Of a DNA stretch of 64,000 nt, positions 31,354-42,458 are shown one piece after another. Below the pieces are notes generated by a model, which worked only from the letters and a program-made list of their open reading frames with translations, ran no database searches and had not been told where the DNA came from. Source of the DNA: Leishmania donovani (taxonomy: Eukaryota; Euglenozoa; Kinetoplastea; Trypanosomatida; Trypanosomatidae); contig NC_018258.1 in the NCBI RefSeq assembly GCF_000227135.1, forward strand, positions 357,391-421,390. The letters run 5' to 3'. Made by a program: the position numbers and the translations under genes. The first letter of the stretch is position 1. Each line of letters starts with the position of its first letter.

Positions 31354-33251
31354 CGGATCGTGACAAAACGACGACAACACCAACAAAGACGAGCAGCCCG
31401 CGGTTCACAGCAAGAGTGAAGGGTCGATGGCGCCTTATCGGCGCCTGCAGTTCCGCGAAGAGGAGCAGGGACGCTATCCACACCACGTCCGTGCTCTGCA
31501 ATACTCTGGCAGTACCTGTAAGGACGACGATAACTTCCACTGCGACCCTTCGAACCCTCCAAGGCACGAAAATGAAAAGAAGCGCCTGGAAAAGACACAC
31601 GCACACACAGTGGCAGACAGACGGACAGAGAGACAGGCAGACAGGGCGACGCCACCACGAAAGGGGCAATCAAAAAAGGCGTCAAACGGAAGCGAAGCAG
31701 CGATGGCTCCCCGTAAAGCAGCGCCGACACGTGTGAGCGCACACGAACGGTCACACGCAGCGGCACCGAGGAGAGGCAACCTGCCAGGGCAGTCCGACTT
31801 CTTCTATGAGTTGCTCTTCTACTGACTCGTTGCTGCCGCCTTCCTCGTGACCGAAGTTTCCGCGAACGACGAGGGACACGAAAGCAGCGACGACGAAAAA
31901 GAAGAGGAGCGCACAGACAAGAAAGACGAAAGCTACCCCTTATCCCATCTCCCCCGCACCCGTCTTGCACTCTCTCTTCCTTCCACGTAACCCCACGTTT
32001 GGCAGCCGCGGAGACCCAAAAACGAAGAGATGAAGCACAGAGAGAATAGAAAAATTATTTTTCCCGCGTGAAATGCCCAAGTGAGCCGTTCGACAGACAG
32101 ACTGGAGACGCAGAGGTATATGGGTATGCGTGTGTGCATGTGCGCGTATGACCCTCGGCAGCGTCTCCGACCGCCCGCATGCTTTTCGAAGCGCACGCCG
32201 ACAACACCAAGCCAGCGTACAGGTCCGGCGGAAGGGTCCGAAGACAAGCGATAAACACAAAAAAAGGAGGGCCAATGCACCGCTGTCCAGGCACAACGGA
32301 GAACGCAGATAAGCGTGCGAAAAGTGGAAGGGCCAACGAGAGTGAGGTGACTAACGTACGCGTTATGCAGTGCAGAGCAAAGAGAGGCACAGAGGCGTGG
32401 ATGGCCGGAAACGATGGCGCGGTGGAGAAATGAGGGAGATCAGAGAGATCAGAGAGAAAGAAAAAGAAAGGGTAGGAGAAAAAGAGCCATGTACGAGCGA
32501 AGGACATGCAGGCCACCTGATCCTGAGGCCACGAGAGCGCGCACGCGCAACCCTAAACACGCCATCGCAGCGGCAGACAGGGTCCCCTTTCTTTTCTGAT
32601 TTGGAGAGATGAGCGTCTGCTCGCGCATCTTCCTTCATGCGGCAACCGAAACGAGAGGGAGAAACGTCTATGTCCGTCGGGGCCTGAGCCACAGGCAAAC
32701 GCCTCCGCCGCAGGCCGTCCGGTATTTCCTTGTGCTCTTGCTGCTGCGGTTTCACCATAGGTGTCAGGTAGGTGGTCCTGCGGAAGCAGCTTTGGAAGAC
32801 GCACGTCGAGATGCAGCGCGGCGCTTCTGACAGGCGCCAGGGGCGGCGGCGTGCGACTACCACTCGAAAGGAAAGGGGGGCACAAGCCTGGTGGTTCCCA
32901 AGTCAGTCATCCGTGAGAGTCGAAGGGCAAACATCAGCCGCCTCGATCCACGGCACCACATAATGCAGTGTAGAAACTTTTCACATGCGACACTGGAGGA
33001 CCGGATGCTGCACCTCGGGGTGGCCTCGTCATGCCTTCGGCATCTGCACCCCATCAGCCCACTCGGTCGGATGCAGGGGATACCGTACATGTCGCACAAA
33101 TGCACTTTGGAGCTGATTTGCATGCATCTCTTTACACCGTTCCGTTCCTCGCTCGTGCGCATCCTGGCCTCCGCGTGCGTTGCGTGGATGCGATCAATCA
33201 TGCCCACCAACGCTGAAGCGGTGCGCCCGCAGTACTCGAATTCTCACATCA

Positions 33252-33468
33252 TGGGGACTGTTCCACCACGGCGCTGCTGCCTGGGGGAGCGAGGGAGGCG
33301 TGCCTGGATGGCCTGCCCGCGTGTGCCGTCACGCCCGCCAGTGTGTCTCTGGCGCAGCCCTCTGCCCGCCCACACCAGCAGTCCGCAGCCAGCACCCAAG
33401 GCCAGGCCGCAGGCCCCCGGCGGCCCCACAGAGCAGGCACGCGGCCCTCGTGCCACCACGCCGTGGCC
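33252..33468 (-). repeat. Dispersed repeat, inverted partner of 60688-60912
   Basis: About 215 bases whose reverse complement matches 60688-60912 at roughly 85-90 percent by eye. Shared blocks include GTGCTGGCTGCGGACTG, CACACGCGGGCAGGCCATCC and CAGTGCCGTGGTGGAAC-like ends. Flanks on both sides differ, so this is a dispersed element rather than a segmental duplication. It does not match the SIDER2-like family. Confidence 0.7.
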
Positions 33469-33928
33469 GGCATCCTCAGGCGAAGCCGGGAGTAGGCGAC
33501 TCCAGCATCAGAAGCACCAGCATCAGCAGCGGCGCGTGGGAGTGTGACTGGAAGCGCTCGCGTACAAGTGAGCAGGCGCACATGCTCAAAGAGCGAGTGG
33601 CGGAGAGAAACGGGAAGAGAGAGCAAGTGAACGTGTAGTTACCAGGATGAAGGCAGGTCGTCTTCGTGTACAGTAGTGCTGTCCTCTTCTGTGGGTGCAT
33701 GCGTGCCGTGTCGCTCTTCATGCCTGAAAACGTCGTTCTCACGTTGCGATTTTTTTTTGTTTGTGTATAAGCTCTCTCTGTTCTGATAGGCACTCATGAT
33801 AAGGGGAGGGGCGGCAGTTGATGTGTACCCCCTGCCCCACCACAAAAAAAAAAAAAAAACAGAAAAGAGACGCTGCGCGAAAGCGGGGCCAGCGAGACTC
33901 GTTTTTTTTTTTTTTGCGGTTGTGTTGC

Positions 33929-33953
33929 GTATATATATATAGATAGATAGATA
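33929..33953. repeat. (TA)n(GATA)n microsatellite
   Basis: A TATATATATA run passing into three GATA units. Closely similar tracts occur at about 54830-54848 and 54938-54958. Confidence 0.85.
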
Positions 33954-34724
33954 CGGGGCATTCAATGCTTGACAAGTACTCCCACCGTCTCCAGCGTGTC
34001 ACCAGATACAGCGGCAAAGGGAAACCCCACGATAAACGAGCGACACTCGCCAACCAGCGACCACACATGTACGCGTGGGAAGCCCAGATATAGACCAGAA
34101 CACCTCTGTGATAGCACCAGCGAGATCTGAAAAGAAGAAACCAAAGGATATGCCTCGCACACTGTGTGTCGTCTCCTCCCTCTTCGTCATTCGTCAGCAC
34201 CGTGCACCGCACCAGCAACGCAGATGCTGCAACATTCTCTGCCTACACCAAGTCTCACTTTAGACACTCTATAGACAGAGTTCGCCGTGTGACGAAAATG
34301 GCGAGGAAGAGAAGTGGCAAGCGTTGCGGACATGAGAGAGACAATTTCCAAAAGCCGATAGCCGCTGTGAAGCGCGTCAGGCATGTACAGACACACGCGG
34401 AAACGACCGGAAAAAAAAAAACGTAGTCGCAATGCATAAAACATGAAAACCATACACAACACATATATATATAAGATATTATGTATATGTTTACTTCTAT
34501 TTTTTGTTCGTCCGAGGCAGACGTGTGTCACGGTCAGTGGAAGGGCCGGCACATGCCCCAGCCCTCCCCCCCCACACACACACACGCGCGCACGCAAAAA
34601 AAAAAATCAGCGACACAACGCGGCAGATAATCTAGCCACTGTGACGGAGATCGTGTAGAAAAACGGGCAAGGGCAAAGGTAACGGTGCGCCGTCACCTAT
34701 ACTCTGCTCCCACGTGCTCAGTCG

Positions 34725-35262
34725 CTGCCACACATGACTCGAACGCCACTCTATCACCCCACTTTCCCTGTGACAGGCCCTCATCATGTAGTGCAGAGCC
34801 CTTGCAGGCGCACGCTACAGCCATGTGCTGGCCTATTCGTTTGAGCACGGCCTCTAACTCATACTCTACCCATCTAACCCCACTCCGCAGCCGCACCCTG
34901 TCACCTTGGTCGCTGCCTGGTGCGTCCAACTCGGCGTGGCGCAGGCTTCGTCCACCAGTAGGCAGTGTGGAGCCTCGTGACACGCGTTCGAGTCACGCTG
35001 ACACTCCGCCCATCATACAGATGGCGCCAGCGTGTCCACTGTCGCAGGTCCCCCCGCCCTACGCACCGCACCGTCCACGACCTGGCCGCTGACATCCGTA
35101 GCAAAGCCTTGCCCTGGCCTCCGCCTGCGTCCTAGATACCCGGCCCTGCGACCACCGGAGGTGGCTCAGTGTTTGGCAGAGGGGTAGAGGGGGCGCTGCT
35201 TTGGCTTCCCCCCACGCAGGGAGGCGTGTCCACTGCACCGCCGGTCATCAGGGGAGCCTTTA
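34725..35262 (-). repeat. SIDER2-like retroposon, copy 2 (diverged)
   Basis: Aligns along its whole length with copy 1. Examples are CACATGACTCGAACG against CATACATGACTTGAACG at the left, GTGTCCACTGTCGCAGGTCC in the core, and CGGTCATCAGGGGAGC against CGTCATCAGGGAGC at the right. Differences are scattered at about one base in four or five. It is in predicted 3'UTR of the gene at 39520-42228 and in the same orientation as the other two copies. Confidence 0.68.
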
Positions 35263-38200
35263 TCCGCCAAACACAAAAAGCGAGGGCCGCGTGTGGCTGG
35301 GAGAGAGAGCGATAAAGTCACAGCGATGGCGGCACGCGGCACAAGCATCGACCCCGAGAAAGAGCGGCACGTGCGCAAGCGCAGAGGGCAGGAGAGGACG
35401 CGAGCGAACAAATACGAGAAACATGAGCAACCAAAACTGTAAAAGGCAAAACAAAGGAAACGAAGACGTTAGGATACAGCAACGGGAGGACGGTCAGCCC
35501 ATCCGGCGTGCTCTTCGCGGTCGCATCACAGTGCACGCAGGAGTTGTGTGTGAGAGAGAGAAAAAGAGGCCGTCGATTGATGAGGCTGCACGTGGCCTAC
35601 ACACCAAGTCAGACGCACACACATACTCGGGAGGGGCAGGTGAAAAGACGTACGTTCGAGCCATAAAGTAAGGGTGGAGGGAGGGGGGGGCAGAAAAATA
35701 GAAGGCACTCGAACGAGGCACACAAACGCACATGCCCACGCACACACACACACACACATCACACAAAGAAGGCGTCGCAATGGAATGTGAAGACAACAGT
35801 GACGGTGAGAAAAGGCATAGAAAGAGCGAAGTGCGTTATCGAAAAGAGAAGAGGGAAGTCGCAGAGAGAAGCATGTGAAAGGTAGTACGACAAGAAATGA
35901 CAAAATATATAAGTTAGTGCAACTTTCTCACATACACACACACGCACACACACTTACAAAGGAAAAGCCGCGCACAATATCGGTGTGGCACCTGCTGCCT
36001 CATCGTGCACACCTCATCAGGCAACCAACACGAGGGCTGCTCAAACACGGATGATGTAGGAAATAAAAGAAAACAAAAAACCCTCGAGGACGCGAAGGCA
36101 TGAATAGGGAGTGTGCGTGGACATCATCGAGGCTATGAATGGATGTCACAGGTATTCCTGATCACGCCCATACACTCGCACTCACACGTCAGAAAGTCAC
36201 ACGCTTGCGCAAGAGAGCTCATGGAAAGGGCACAAAAAAATCAAGCCGATCAATGAACATAAATGACGCGAAAGACACGCACATGCGCGAAATAAAAAAT
36301 ATATATATAGAGAAAGCGAAGAGATCTGTGAGGGGTACCATCGCTTCTTTCGATTCGCATAGACGTGAGACAACGCAAAACAAAACAAAAACGGAACAGA
36401 AGCGAGGCTAAGCGACGACGACGAGGAGGAGTGATGAAGGGAGGTAGCCGGCACGTGTGTTCACACAGCGCTCGTTTCGAATGAGGAAAAAGAGTTCGTT
36501 CGCCTCCTCTCTTTTGTATTTTTTTTTTCAGAAGAGGGGAATCACTGAGGAAGGCTCCCAACAAGAGCGCCATACCGATCGAGTCCCATAGAGACGTAAG
36601 AAGCGTGCACTCATGACCATATCGCTCGAAAACACGCAGAAAGTCTTCCCAGCAAGACAGCATGGACAGCCACGCTCCTGTCTCCACCTCTGCTGTTCTC
36701 TTTTTTCCGGATTTTTTGTGCGCTTGCTGCTCCGAAGAAACAGGTAGCACTTGTGGTGACGCTAGTCACGTCGCAGAGAGGGTTTTCGACTCGTTGGCCG
36801 ATGGCTGCGTAATCGGTCGATACATGCGAAAAGCGCTGTAGCATCATTGCGTGTACGACGATACGCGAGATGCTGTCCATGGCGACCTCAGCATCCCCGC
36901 AAATCTGCAAAAGTGAGTGGGGAGCACAGCACGAAACAAGAAAGGAGCAGCAACAAGAGAAACGGGATGCATTACAGCGTCTATGCTTATCCACACAGAC
37001 GAACGCGTGTGACATACGGTAGGGAGAAGGAGGCGGGGGAGGGGGGCTGGTGATCGCCTCCTCACCTCGACACCTGCACAGGTCGAAAGGCACGTGAAAA
37101 CGGATACGAGCACGTGGAGTAGGAGCGGGAAAGGAGTGGGAGACACACGCACGCAAGTACGCGAAGGCACCACTTTACGTCTTTTCGGTTGTCTTTTCTA
37201 CCGCTTTTCGAGCGAAGGGGCGGCACCTCGTGTGTGAACGTGTCGCATGTGAGGGGCTGCCGGTGAATGGAAACAGAAAGACGACCCTCCAAAAAAAAAA
37301 AACAGACACACAAACACACGCACACACAACAACAACGGCAAGACAGAGAGGAACGTACGGGGAGGGAGGGAGAGAGCAATGCAAATAAAGGGGGAAGCAT
37401 GACGACGGAGAGAAGCACATGGAAGATGTTAAGGATGCGAAACCATACGAAGAGACGGCCACAACAACCATTGAAGAAGGGGCGACGGCAGCCGCAACCA
37501 AGAAAACAAAAACCGAAAATGAGAAACCGCAGTTTGCCTTTAGTGGCGCTGCCCCTGTGAAAAAAAAAAAGATAGAGGACGAGCGAATCTACGAAAATAC
37601 TCAAGGGGGAAGTGAGACAGAAGAAGAAGGTCAGGGGGGCTGGGCGGACGGCGTGCAGGCAGAGGGGTGGGTGGCGTGATTGAGGGGTCGGGTGATGGAG
37701 TGGGGGGGAGGATGAAACAAAGAAGTGAAAAACAGGAGAGAAGATGCAGCAACAAAAGAGAGAGACATGTGAAAAGACGAAAAGTTGTGAATAAAAAACA
37801 AAACTCAAAACGCATGTGGACCTCATCGAGAACAAAAAAAAATTTGAAGACACGTGAAAAAAAAGACGTGAAATCGACCATGTGAACTAGGAAGAAGCAA
37901 GCGATCAGACAGACATGAAAACAAACAGAAACCCGTAAAGAAGCGGGCCGGAGAAGCACACACGACCGCGTGCATTTACTTGTTTTTTGAGACGCGTACA
38001 TGCGCACGCGCGCTCCTAGACGATGGCAACTCAGCAGGTGCAGCACAAATGATTGGAAAGCAAACAGCTCCACGAAATCGACATACAACGCCAGAAAGGT
38101 CGGCACATGATGCGACACACATACACATGCAACGTGCAACACGTGAGGGGATGCCCATGGGACAACGGGTCTAGGAGAGAGAAAAGAGACGGTGCGGATT

Positions 38201-39519
38201 TGGGCGGGGCGGGGCGGGGGAGGGCAGGCGAAAGTAGCGTCGGCGATGGCGCCGCGGCGCGACACAAGTGCAGGGAGGACGGGAGATCCGACGAAACATG
38301 CCAAACGCGACCTGCACAATACGCGCGCACCACAAAACGTGCGAAGGGACTGTGCCGAGGCGGGCAGCAGGAGAAAGGCAATCAACGCGACGGGCCAACG
38401 ACGGCTCCTACAAACGAAAAGCACACAGCATAGCCAAGCATTCGCCGCAACGACCGTCATACCTCGACACCTGCTGCCAAGAGCGGAAAGCGACAATGCT
38501 GGTGCGTTTTGTTGTGTGTTGCTGTTGCCAATACCTTCCAGACACCAAAATGTATAGCCCTGGTGACCGATGAACGCCGCCACGCAACGACGTCTCGAGG
38601 AGAAGACACCTATTACAAACACACACACAAACACACACAGTGACGGAAGGGGGAGGACCAACGACAACAAAATAATAATCATAATATAGCAAACGGCACA
38701 GCTAGTTTCCTAATCAAACAAGAGCGGGGAGGAGGAGGAGGTAGGGGGTAGGTTACGAAGTGCTAGAGAACCATACGACAGAAATACGATGGAAATATAA
38801 AACAGATGCTACTACACGCACACACCGCATCACCGCCCTGTACTACATTTAACGAGTGATGGTGTCAGAGACGGTCTGTGCGCGTGAAAAAAAGAGAGGG
38901 GGATCAGGAACGAACAGTACACCGGCAGACGGAGCGGATAGGAGGGGGTGCCAATATATAAAACCGAGGAATACAAGCACCCTGCCAAGGCAGAAAAAGG
39001 TAACAAAGCAGCTCGCTACGGTTGCTCTCTCAGACAAGCGCAGAGAGAGAAATGGGGATCGGAATGGCACACCATCACAGACGAAGCCACGAGGCGACAA
39101 GGGGCGCCTGCCAAGAAGTGCTCGAACGAGCAGTTGAACATACGCGCCGGAAAAGCGGTCTTTTCGTCTGCCCCTACTTGTCTGTGTGTGTGTGTATGTG
39201 GAGTGTAAGAAGCTGTGGAGAGAGAGAGAGAGACGCGACCGGCACACAATGCACAAGAGCAGAGAAAACAATATTGACATGACGACGCTGGAGAAGGCCC
39301 AGCGTACCGCGTTTGGGATAAGACAAGAGCAACACAAGCATCCAAGAAACATAGTTAGGATAGAGGAGAGGGGACGGCACGCTAGGCGGACGAACACGAT
39401 TCAACAGCTCCAAAAAGGAAAGAGAAGTAATGGCACCTTCGCCTGTCCCACTAGGTAGTCGAGCGCTGCTGATTCTCTTTATAATCGCAGCGGCGCTTAG
39501 CACTTCTCCTTCAAACACC
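35263..39519. other. Predicted long 3'UTR and spacer of the 902-aa RRM protein gene
   Basis: No gene is supported in 4.3 kb. The plus strand is strongly A/G/C-rich with many A8-A11 runs and CA repeats (about 35738-35759, 35934-35953, 38620-38638). Long minus-strand frames (for example 37540-38682) consist largely of Leu, Phe, Ser, Val and Cys, as expected for translated pyrimidine tracts. I found no tRNA-like or snRNA-like structure by eye. Confidence 0.5.
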
Positions 39520-42228
39520 CTACTCAGTGTAGCACTGCACACACTGCTTCGGCGGCAACCGCTGCCAAAACAACTCCGTGTCCGCCATGCGAAGGACATC
39601 CTGGCGCATCGCCTCCGCCGTCGTGAAGAAGACGCGCGGGAAGAAGGTGATGTCGCGCTTGCTTCTTCCACCACTGCTGCTGCCGCCGTTGCCGTTGCTG
39701 GTGTTCGGCATGGGGCCGTAGAGTCGATCGCACAGGTTCGGATTCGGCGCTGTCGACTCAAGGCACTCGTCCAGATCTGCAGAGGCTGTACCCAGCACGT
39801 CACGCGCACGGCCAGCCGCCAAGGCGTACGCGCTGCGCGTGATCACGGGATGAGCCTCCTCCATTGAGAGGCCAATCGCGACCAGCACGTTCAGCACGTA
39901 GCGATGGAAGTTCTGGTCACGCCGAAGCAGCGCCTGCGCCTCAGCGGACGAGGTACTCGCGGTGTCACCGTTGTTGCTGTTGCTCGCTGAAGCGCTCTTG
40001 GCTTCTTCTTCGTGCACGTTGTCCTCCTCGTGGATGCTCTCCAGCACCGCCTCCAGGAAGCTGGCCGGGGCTCCAAAGCAGCCGTAGTCGCCTGCCTCCT
40101 CGGTCTTGTCGTACACGCTATCGCCAACTGCCAGCCCCTGCCACCGATGCGTGTCATTGAGCCTTTCCGATTTGCCACCAGTCACCTTTTGCTGCGCAGA
40201 GTGCTGCTGCTGCTGCTGCTGCGTCTTCCACAGGCACACAACAGGGATGTCGTTGCAGCTCATCACCACCGCGTGGATATGTGGGAGGGCGTCGCTGAGG
40301 TTGCGCTTCATCATGTACAGCAGCGCCATCATAAGGTTGGCGAGCAGGCGCAGCTGCGTCGCGCGTTGGGGAAGCTCAGCAGTGTGGTCGCCGGAGCCCG
40401 TCGCTCCTGCGCCACCGGTCACCGCGGCGTGAAAGTCCAGCAGCTCCACCAGTGATCGGAGGGTGCCCATCGCGTCGTAGAAGCCCTGTTGAGAATTCAA
40501 GAAGCAGTGCGCCTGGCCGATAGCCCGCAGCGTCAGCTCTCGCCCGCGCTCTAGAACCTCGTCACCGTCCGTGGCAGACCCGGTGAGCATCATGTTCTGT
40601 AGCGCCAGAGACAGCTGGTTGCCTGCCAAGTCCGAGTGCGTGGGAAACGCCACCGCGTTCGAGGGAGGCAGTAGGAAGTCAGGCAGCGCGCTGCCGACGC
40701 GGTCCGATAGCACCGAGAGCGCCGCGGCAACCGTCTCAAGCGGTGCCGCGGCCGCGTTGGAGGCGGAGGATGCGCAACGCCGCGCTGCTACCGAGTCGTT
40801 GGTCGCGGGTTGGCCGGGCGTCGCGTGGGAGGCAGCACCGCTGCTGTAGGTTGCCGTGTTGAAGGTGGAGTAGTCCTGGCTCGGTGAGTGCGTCGCGCAA
40901 GGCGGCGTGCCCGCGAACGTCACTGCACCTTGCGCGCCAGTGGTGTGATGCTTCGTGACGGCCGAAGTCATACCCGTTGCGGAGTCCGTGCTTGCGGCGT
41001 CAGAGTCGGCCTTGCGTGCTGCAGCGGCTACGGGAAGTAAAGGAGAAGTCCAGTGGTCGCCATTGGAGGCAGCTGTCGCAGTACCAGAAGCGGCATGATG
41101 CACGCCAGGGAGGTACTCCGCACCTAGAAGCGGCGATGAGGATGGCTGAAAGGCGCGCGCGTGAGGGCTCAGCCGAACTGGCTGCCTAACCGCAGCTGCC
41201 GTTAAGCCCGGAGAAACACTTGCGGAGAACGGGGTCGCTGTTGGGTCCTGCAGCTGCTGCGCCTCCTTCTCCTTGAGGTTGTAGTAGCTCTCGAGAGCGT
41301 CGCCGAGGGTGCGCTTGGCGAAGTTTCCGAGGCCGAAGATGCACGGGTTGCCAGTCGTGGGGTCAGCGTCGTGGAAGACGCGGTCAACGATGGGCTGCTT
41401 CGCGCTGTTGCATTTGAGCCGCAGCGGCGGGCGACCCGGCCCGTTGTTGAGCTCCATCCCGCTGCGCCGCATCATCGCCTCAGCACCCGCGGTGGTGGCA
41501 AACTCGACAAAGCCGTAAATCCAGTTCTGGTTGTTCGTTGAATTGCCGCAGATGCGGACGCGCAGGTACTCGCCGCACTCGCTGCAGATCGCTCCCAGCT
41601 CGCTCTGCAGCATCGTCAACGGCAGAAAGCGCAAGTGCACCGTGCGGGCCAGCAAGTCAGACGTCGCCGCCTCGCGTTCCACCAGACGCTGACGTTCCTC
41701 CTTCGGAAGGGCCTTGAAGTCCTGGTGTAGCCGGTTCTGCTTGCGGCTTGTGTAGTCGGCGTTTGGGCCGCGGTACGTGTACGGGTTCATGCCGCCATCT
41801 CTGTGCGAGTGCAGGAGAACGTCCTTGCCCGCGTTGATCGGCGGCGGCGGCAGAGGTGGACTGTGGTTATTCAGGGGTAGCACGTCGTAGCTGGGGGCAT
41901 CTGACACAGGAGAGAAGCCGTACATATGGCAGCGGCCTTGGCTGCCAAGTGCGCCACCGCTTGCTGCTTGAACGCTTGCCAGCGGCGCCCAATCCTCTGC
42001 GTGGTGGAACGGTGGCAATCGCGTGCCGGCGTTGCAGTCGGAGTAGAGCGGCTTCGGCGAGTAGGGCCCGGGGCGGTAGCTTCGCTCCATGTGTGCACTC
42101 GGTACGTAATCACTTGCCACGACCTCGAAGCTATAAGCGTCGGTGTCAGACGCGGGGGGTGCCGCAGCCCTGGGGGAAGCCAACTCGTCCGGCTTCGCAT
42201 TAGGAGAAGTGCTAAAGTACGACGTCAT
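39520..42228 (-). CDS. RRM-domain RNA-binding protein, 902 aa (paralog of the one at 50186)
   Basis: ATG at 42226-42228 (MTSYFSTSPNAKPDEL); the frame is open to 42435 but only with TTG. The N-terminal ~190 residues are Pro/Ser/Tyr-rich and probably disordered, with a basic helix just before the RRM. A single RRM spans about 195-273: RNP2-like TVHLRFLPL at 196-204 and RNP1 WIYGFVEF at 236-243, with RVRICGNSTNNQNW between. The central region is Ala/Ser/Thr-rich. The C-terminal third is ordered: a helical block with TLRSLVELLDFHAAVTGGAG, a later MEEAHPVITRSAYALAAGRA, and an end with ITFFPRVFFTTAEAM and FWQRLPPKQCVQC. All these blocks recur in the 772-residue protein. In trypanosomatids RRM proteins control mRNA stability and translation after transcription, and I infer such a role. 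No gene name is offered. Confidence 0.85.
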   Translation of the reverse strand: MTSYFSTSPNAKPDELASPRAAAPPASDTDAYSFEVVASDYVPSAHMERSYRPGPYSPKPLYSDCNAGTRLPPFHHAEDWAPLASVQAASGGALGSQGRCHMYGFSPVSDAPSYDVLPLNNHSPPLPPPPINAGKDVLLHSHRDGGMNPYTYRGPNADYTSRKQNRLHQDFKALPKEERQRLVEREAATSDLLARTVHLRFLPLTMLQSELGAICSECGEYLRVRICGNSTNNQNWIYGFVEFATTAGAEAMMRRSGMELNNGPGRPPLRLKCNSAKQPIVDRVFHDADPTTGNPCIFGLGNFAKRTLGDALESYYNLKEKEAQQLQDPTATPFSASVSPGLTAAAVRQPVRLSPHARAFQPSSSPLLGAEYLPGVHHAASGTATAASNGDHWTSPLLPVAAAARKADSDAASTDSATGMTSAVTKHHTTGAQGAVTFAGTPPCATHSPSQDYSTFNTATYSSGAASHATPGQPATNDSVAARRCASSASNAAAAPLETVAAALSVLSDRVGSALPDFLLPPSNAVAFPTHSDLAGNQLSLALQNMMLTGSATDGDEVLERGRELTLRAIGQAHCFLNSQQGFYDAMGTLRSLVELLDFHAAVTGGAGATGSGDHTAELPQRATQLRLLANLMMALLYMMKRNLSDALPHIHAVVMSCNDIPVVCLWKTQQQQQQHSAQQKVTGGKSERLNDTHRWQGLAVGDSVYDKTEEAGDYGCFGAPASFLEAVLESIHEEDNVHEEEAKSASASNSNNGDTASTSSAEAQALLRRDQNFHRYVLNVLVAIGLSMEEAHPVITRSAYALAAGRARDVLGTASADLDECLESTAPNPNLCDRLYGPMPNTSNGNGGSSSGGRSKRDITFFPRVFFTTAEAMRQDVLRMADTELFWQRLPPKQCVQCYTE

Positions 42229-42407
42229 TCTGAACACAGACGTTGCTCTATCCGAGCGTGCGCAAGCGCACGTGAAAGAGGAAGATGTCGCGCACACGTG
42301 CCCGCGCGACGCAGTCCAACGGAATGCACGGCACAGCGTTGTGCGTACGCGACAAATGGAAAAAAAAATAATAATAACAAGAACTAGCGGGCGAGTGACG
42401 ACCAGCA

Positions 42408-42458
42408 CTGGGGAGGGCACCGCAATGGAGAACAAAACAACAACAAAAAAAAAACACG
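42408..42458 (-). promoter_or_regulatory. Predicted polypyrimidine tract and spliced-leader acceptor for the 902-aa RRM gene
   Basis: On the coding strand a T10 run and TTGTTGTTGTTTTGTTCTCC are followed by GGTGCCCTCCCCAG. The AG is the complement of 42408-42409, about 180 bases before the ATG. Predicted from pattern only. Confidence 0.45.

Larger units (their letters stand above)
31354..34724. other. Intergenic region with purine-rich tracts and a dispersed repeat
   Basis: No gene is supported in 3.4 kb. Plus-strand purine runs at about 32400-32480 (GAGATCAGAGAGATCAGAGAGAA type) are pyrimidine tracts on the coding strand. At 32880-33230 the composition is more balanced, and frames of 117 codons (minus) and over 200 codons (plus) overlap; I cannot tell whether this is old coding or mobile sequence. 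A17 and T14 runs lie at 33843-33859 and 33903-33915. A (TA)n/(GATA)n tract lies at 33929-33953. Confidence 0.5.

Noticed and set aside
34960..35010. tRNA B-box-like GTTCGAGTC in a SIDER2-like copy
   Set aside because: No cloverleaf or A-box partner could be drawn, and the motif is not kept in the other copies.
37540..38682. 380-codon minus-strand frame rich in Cys, Phe, Leu, Val and Ser
   Set aside because: Hydrophobic-looking only because it translates pyrimidine tracts. The start is not an ATG-anchored gene and there is no domain.
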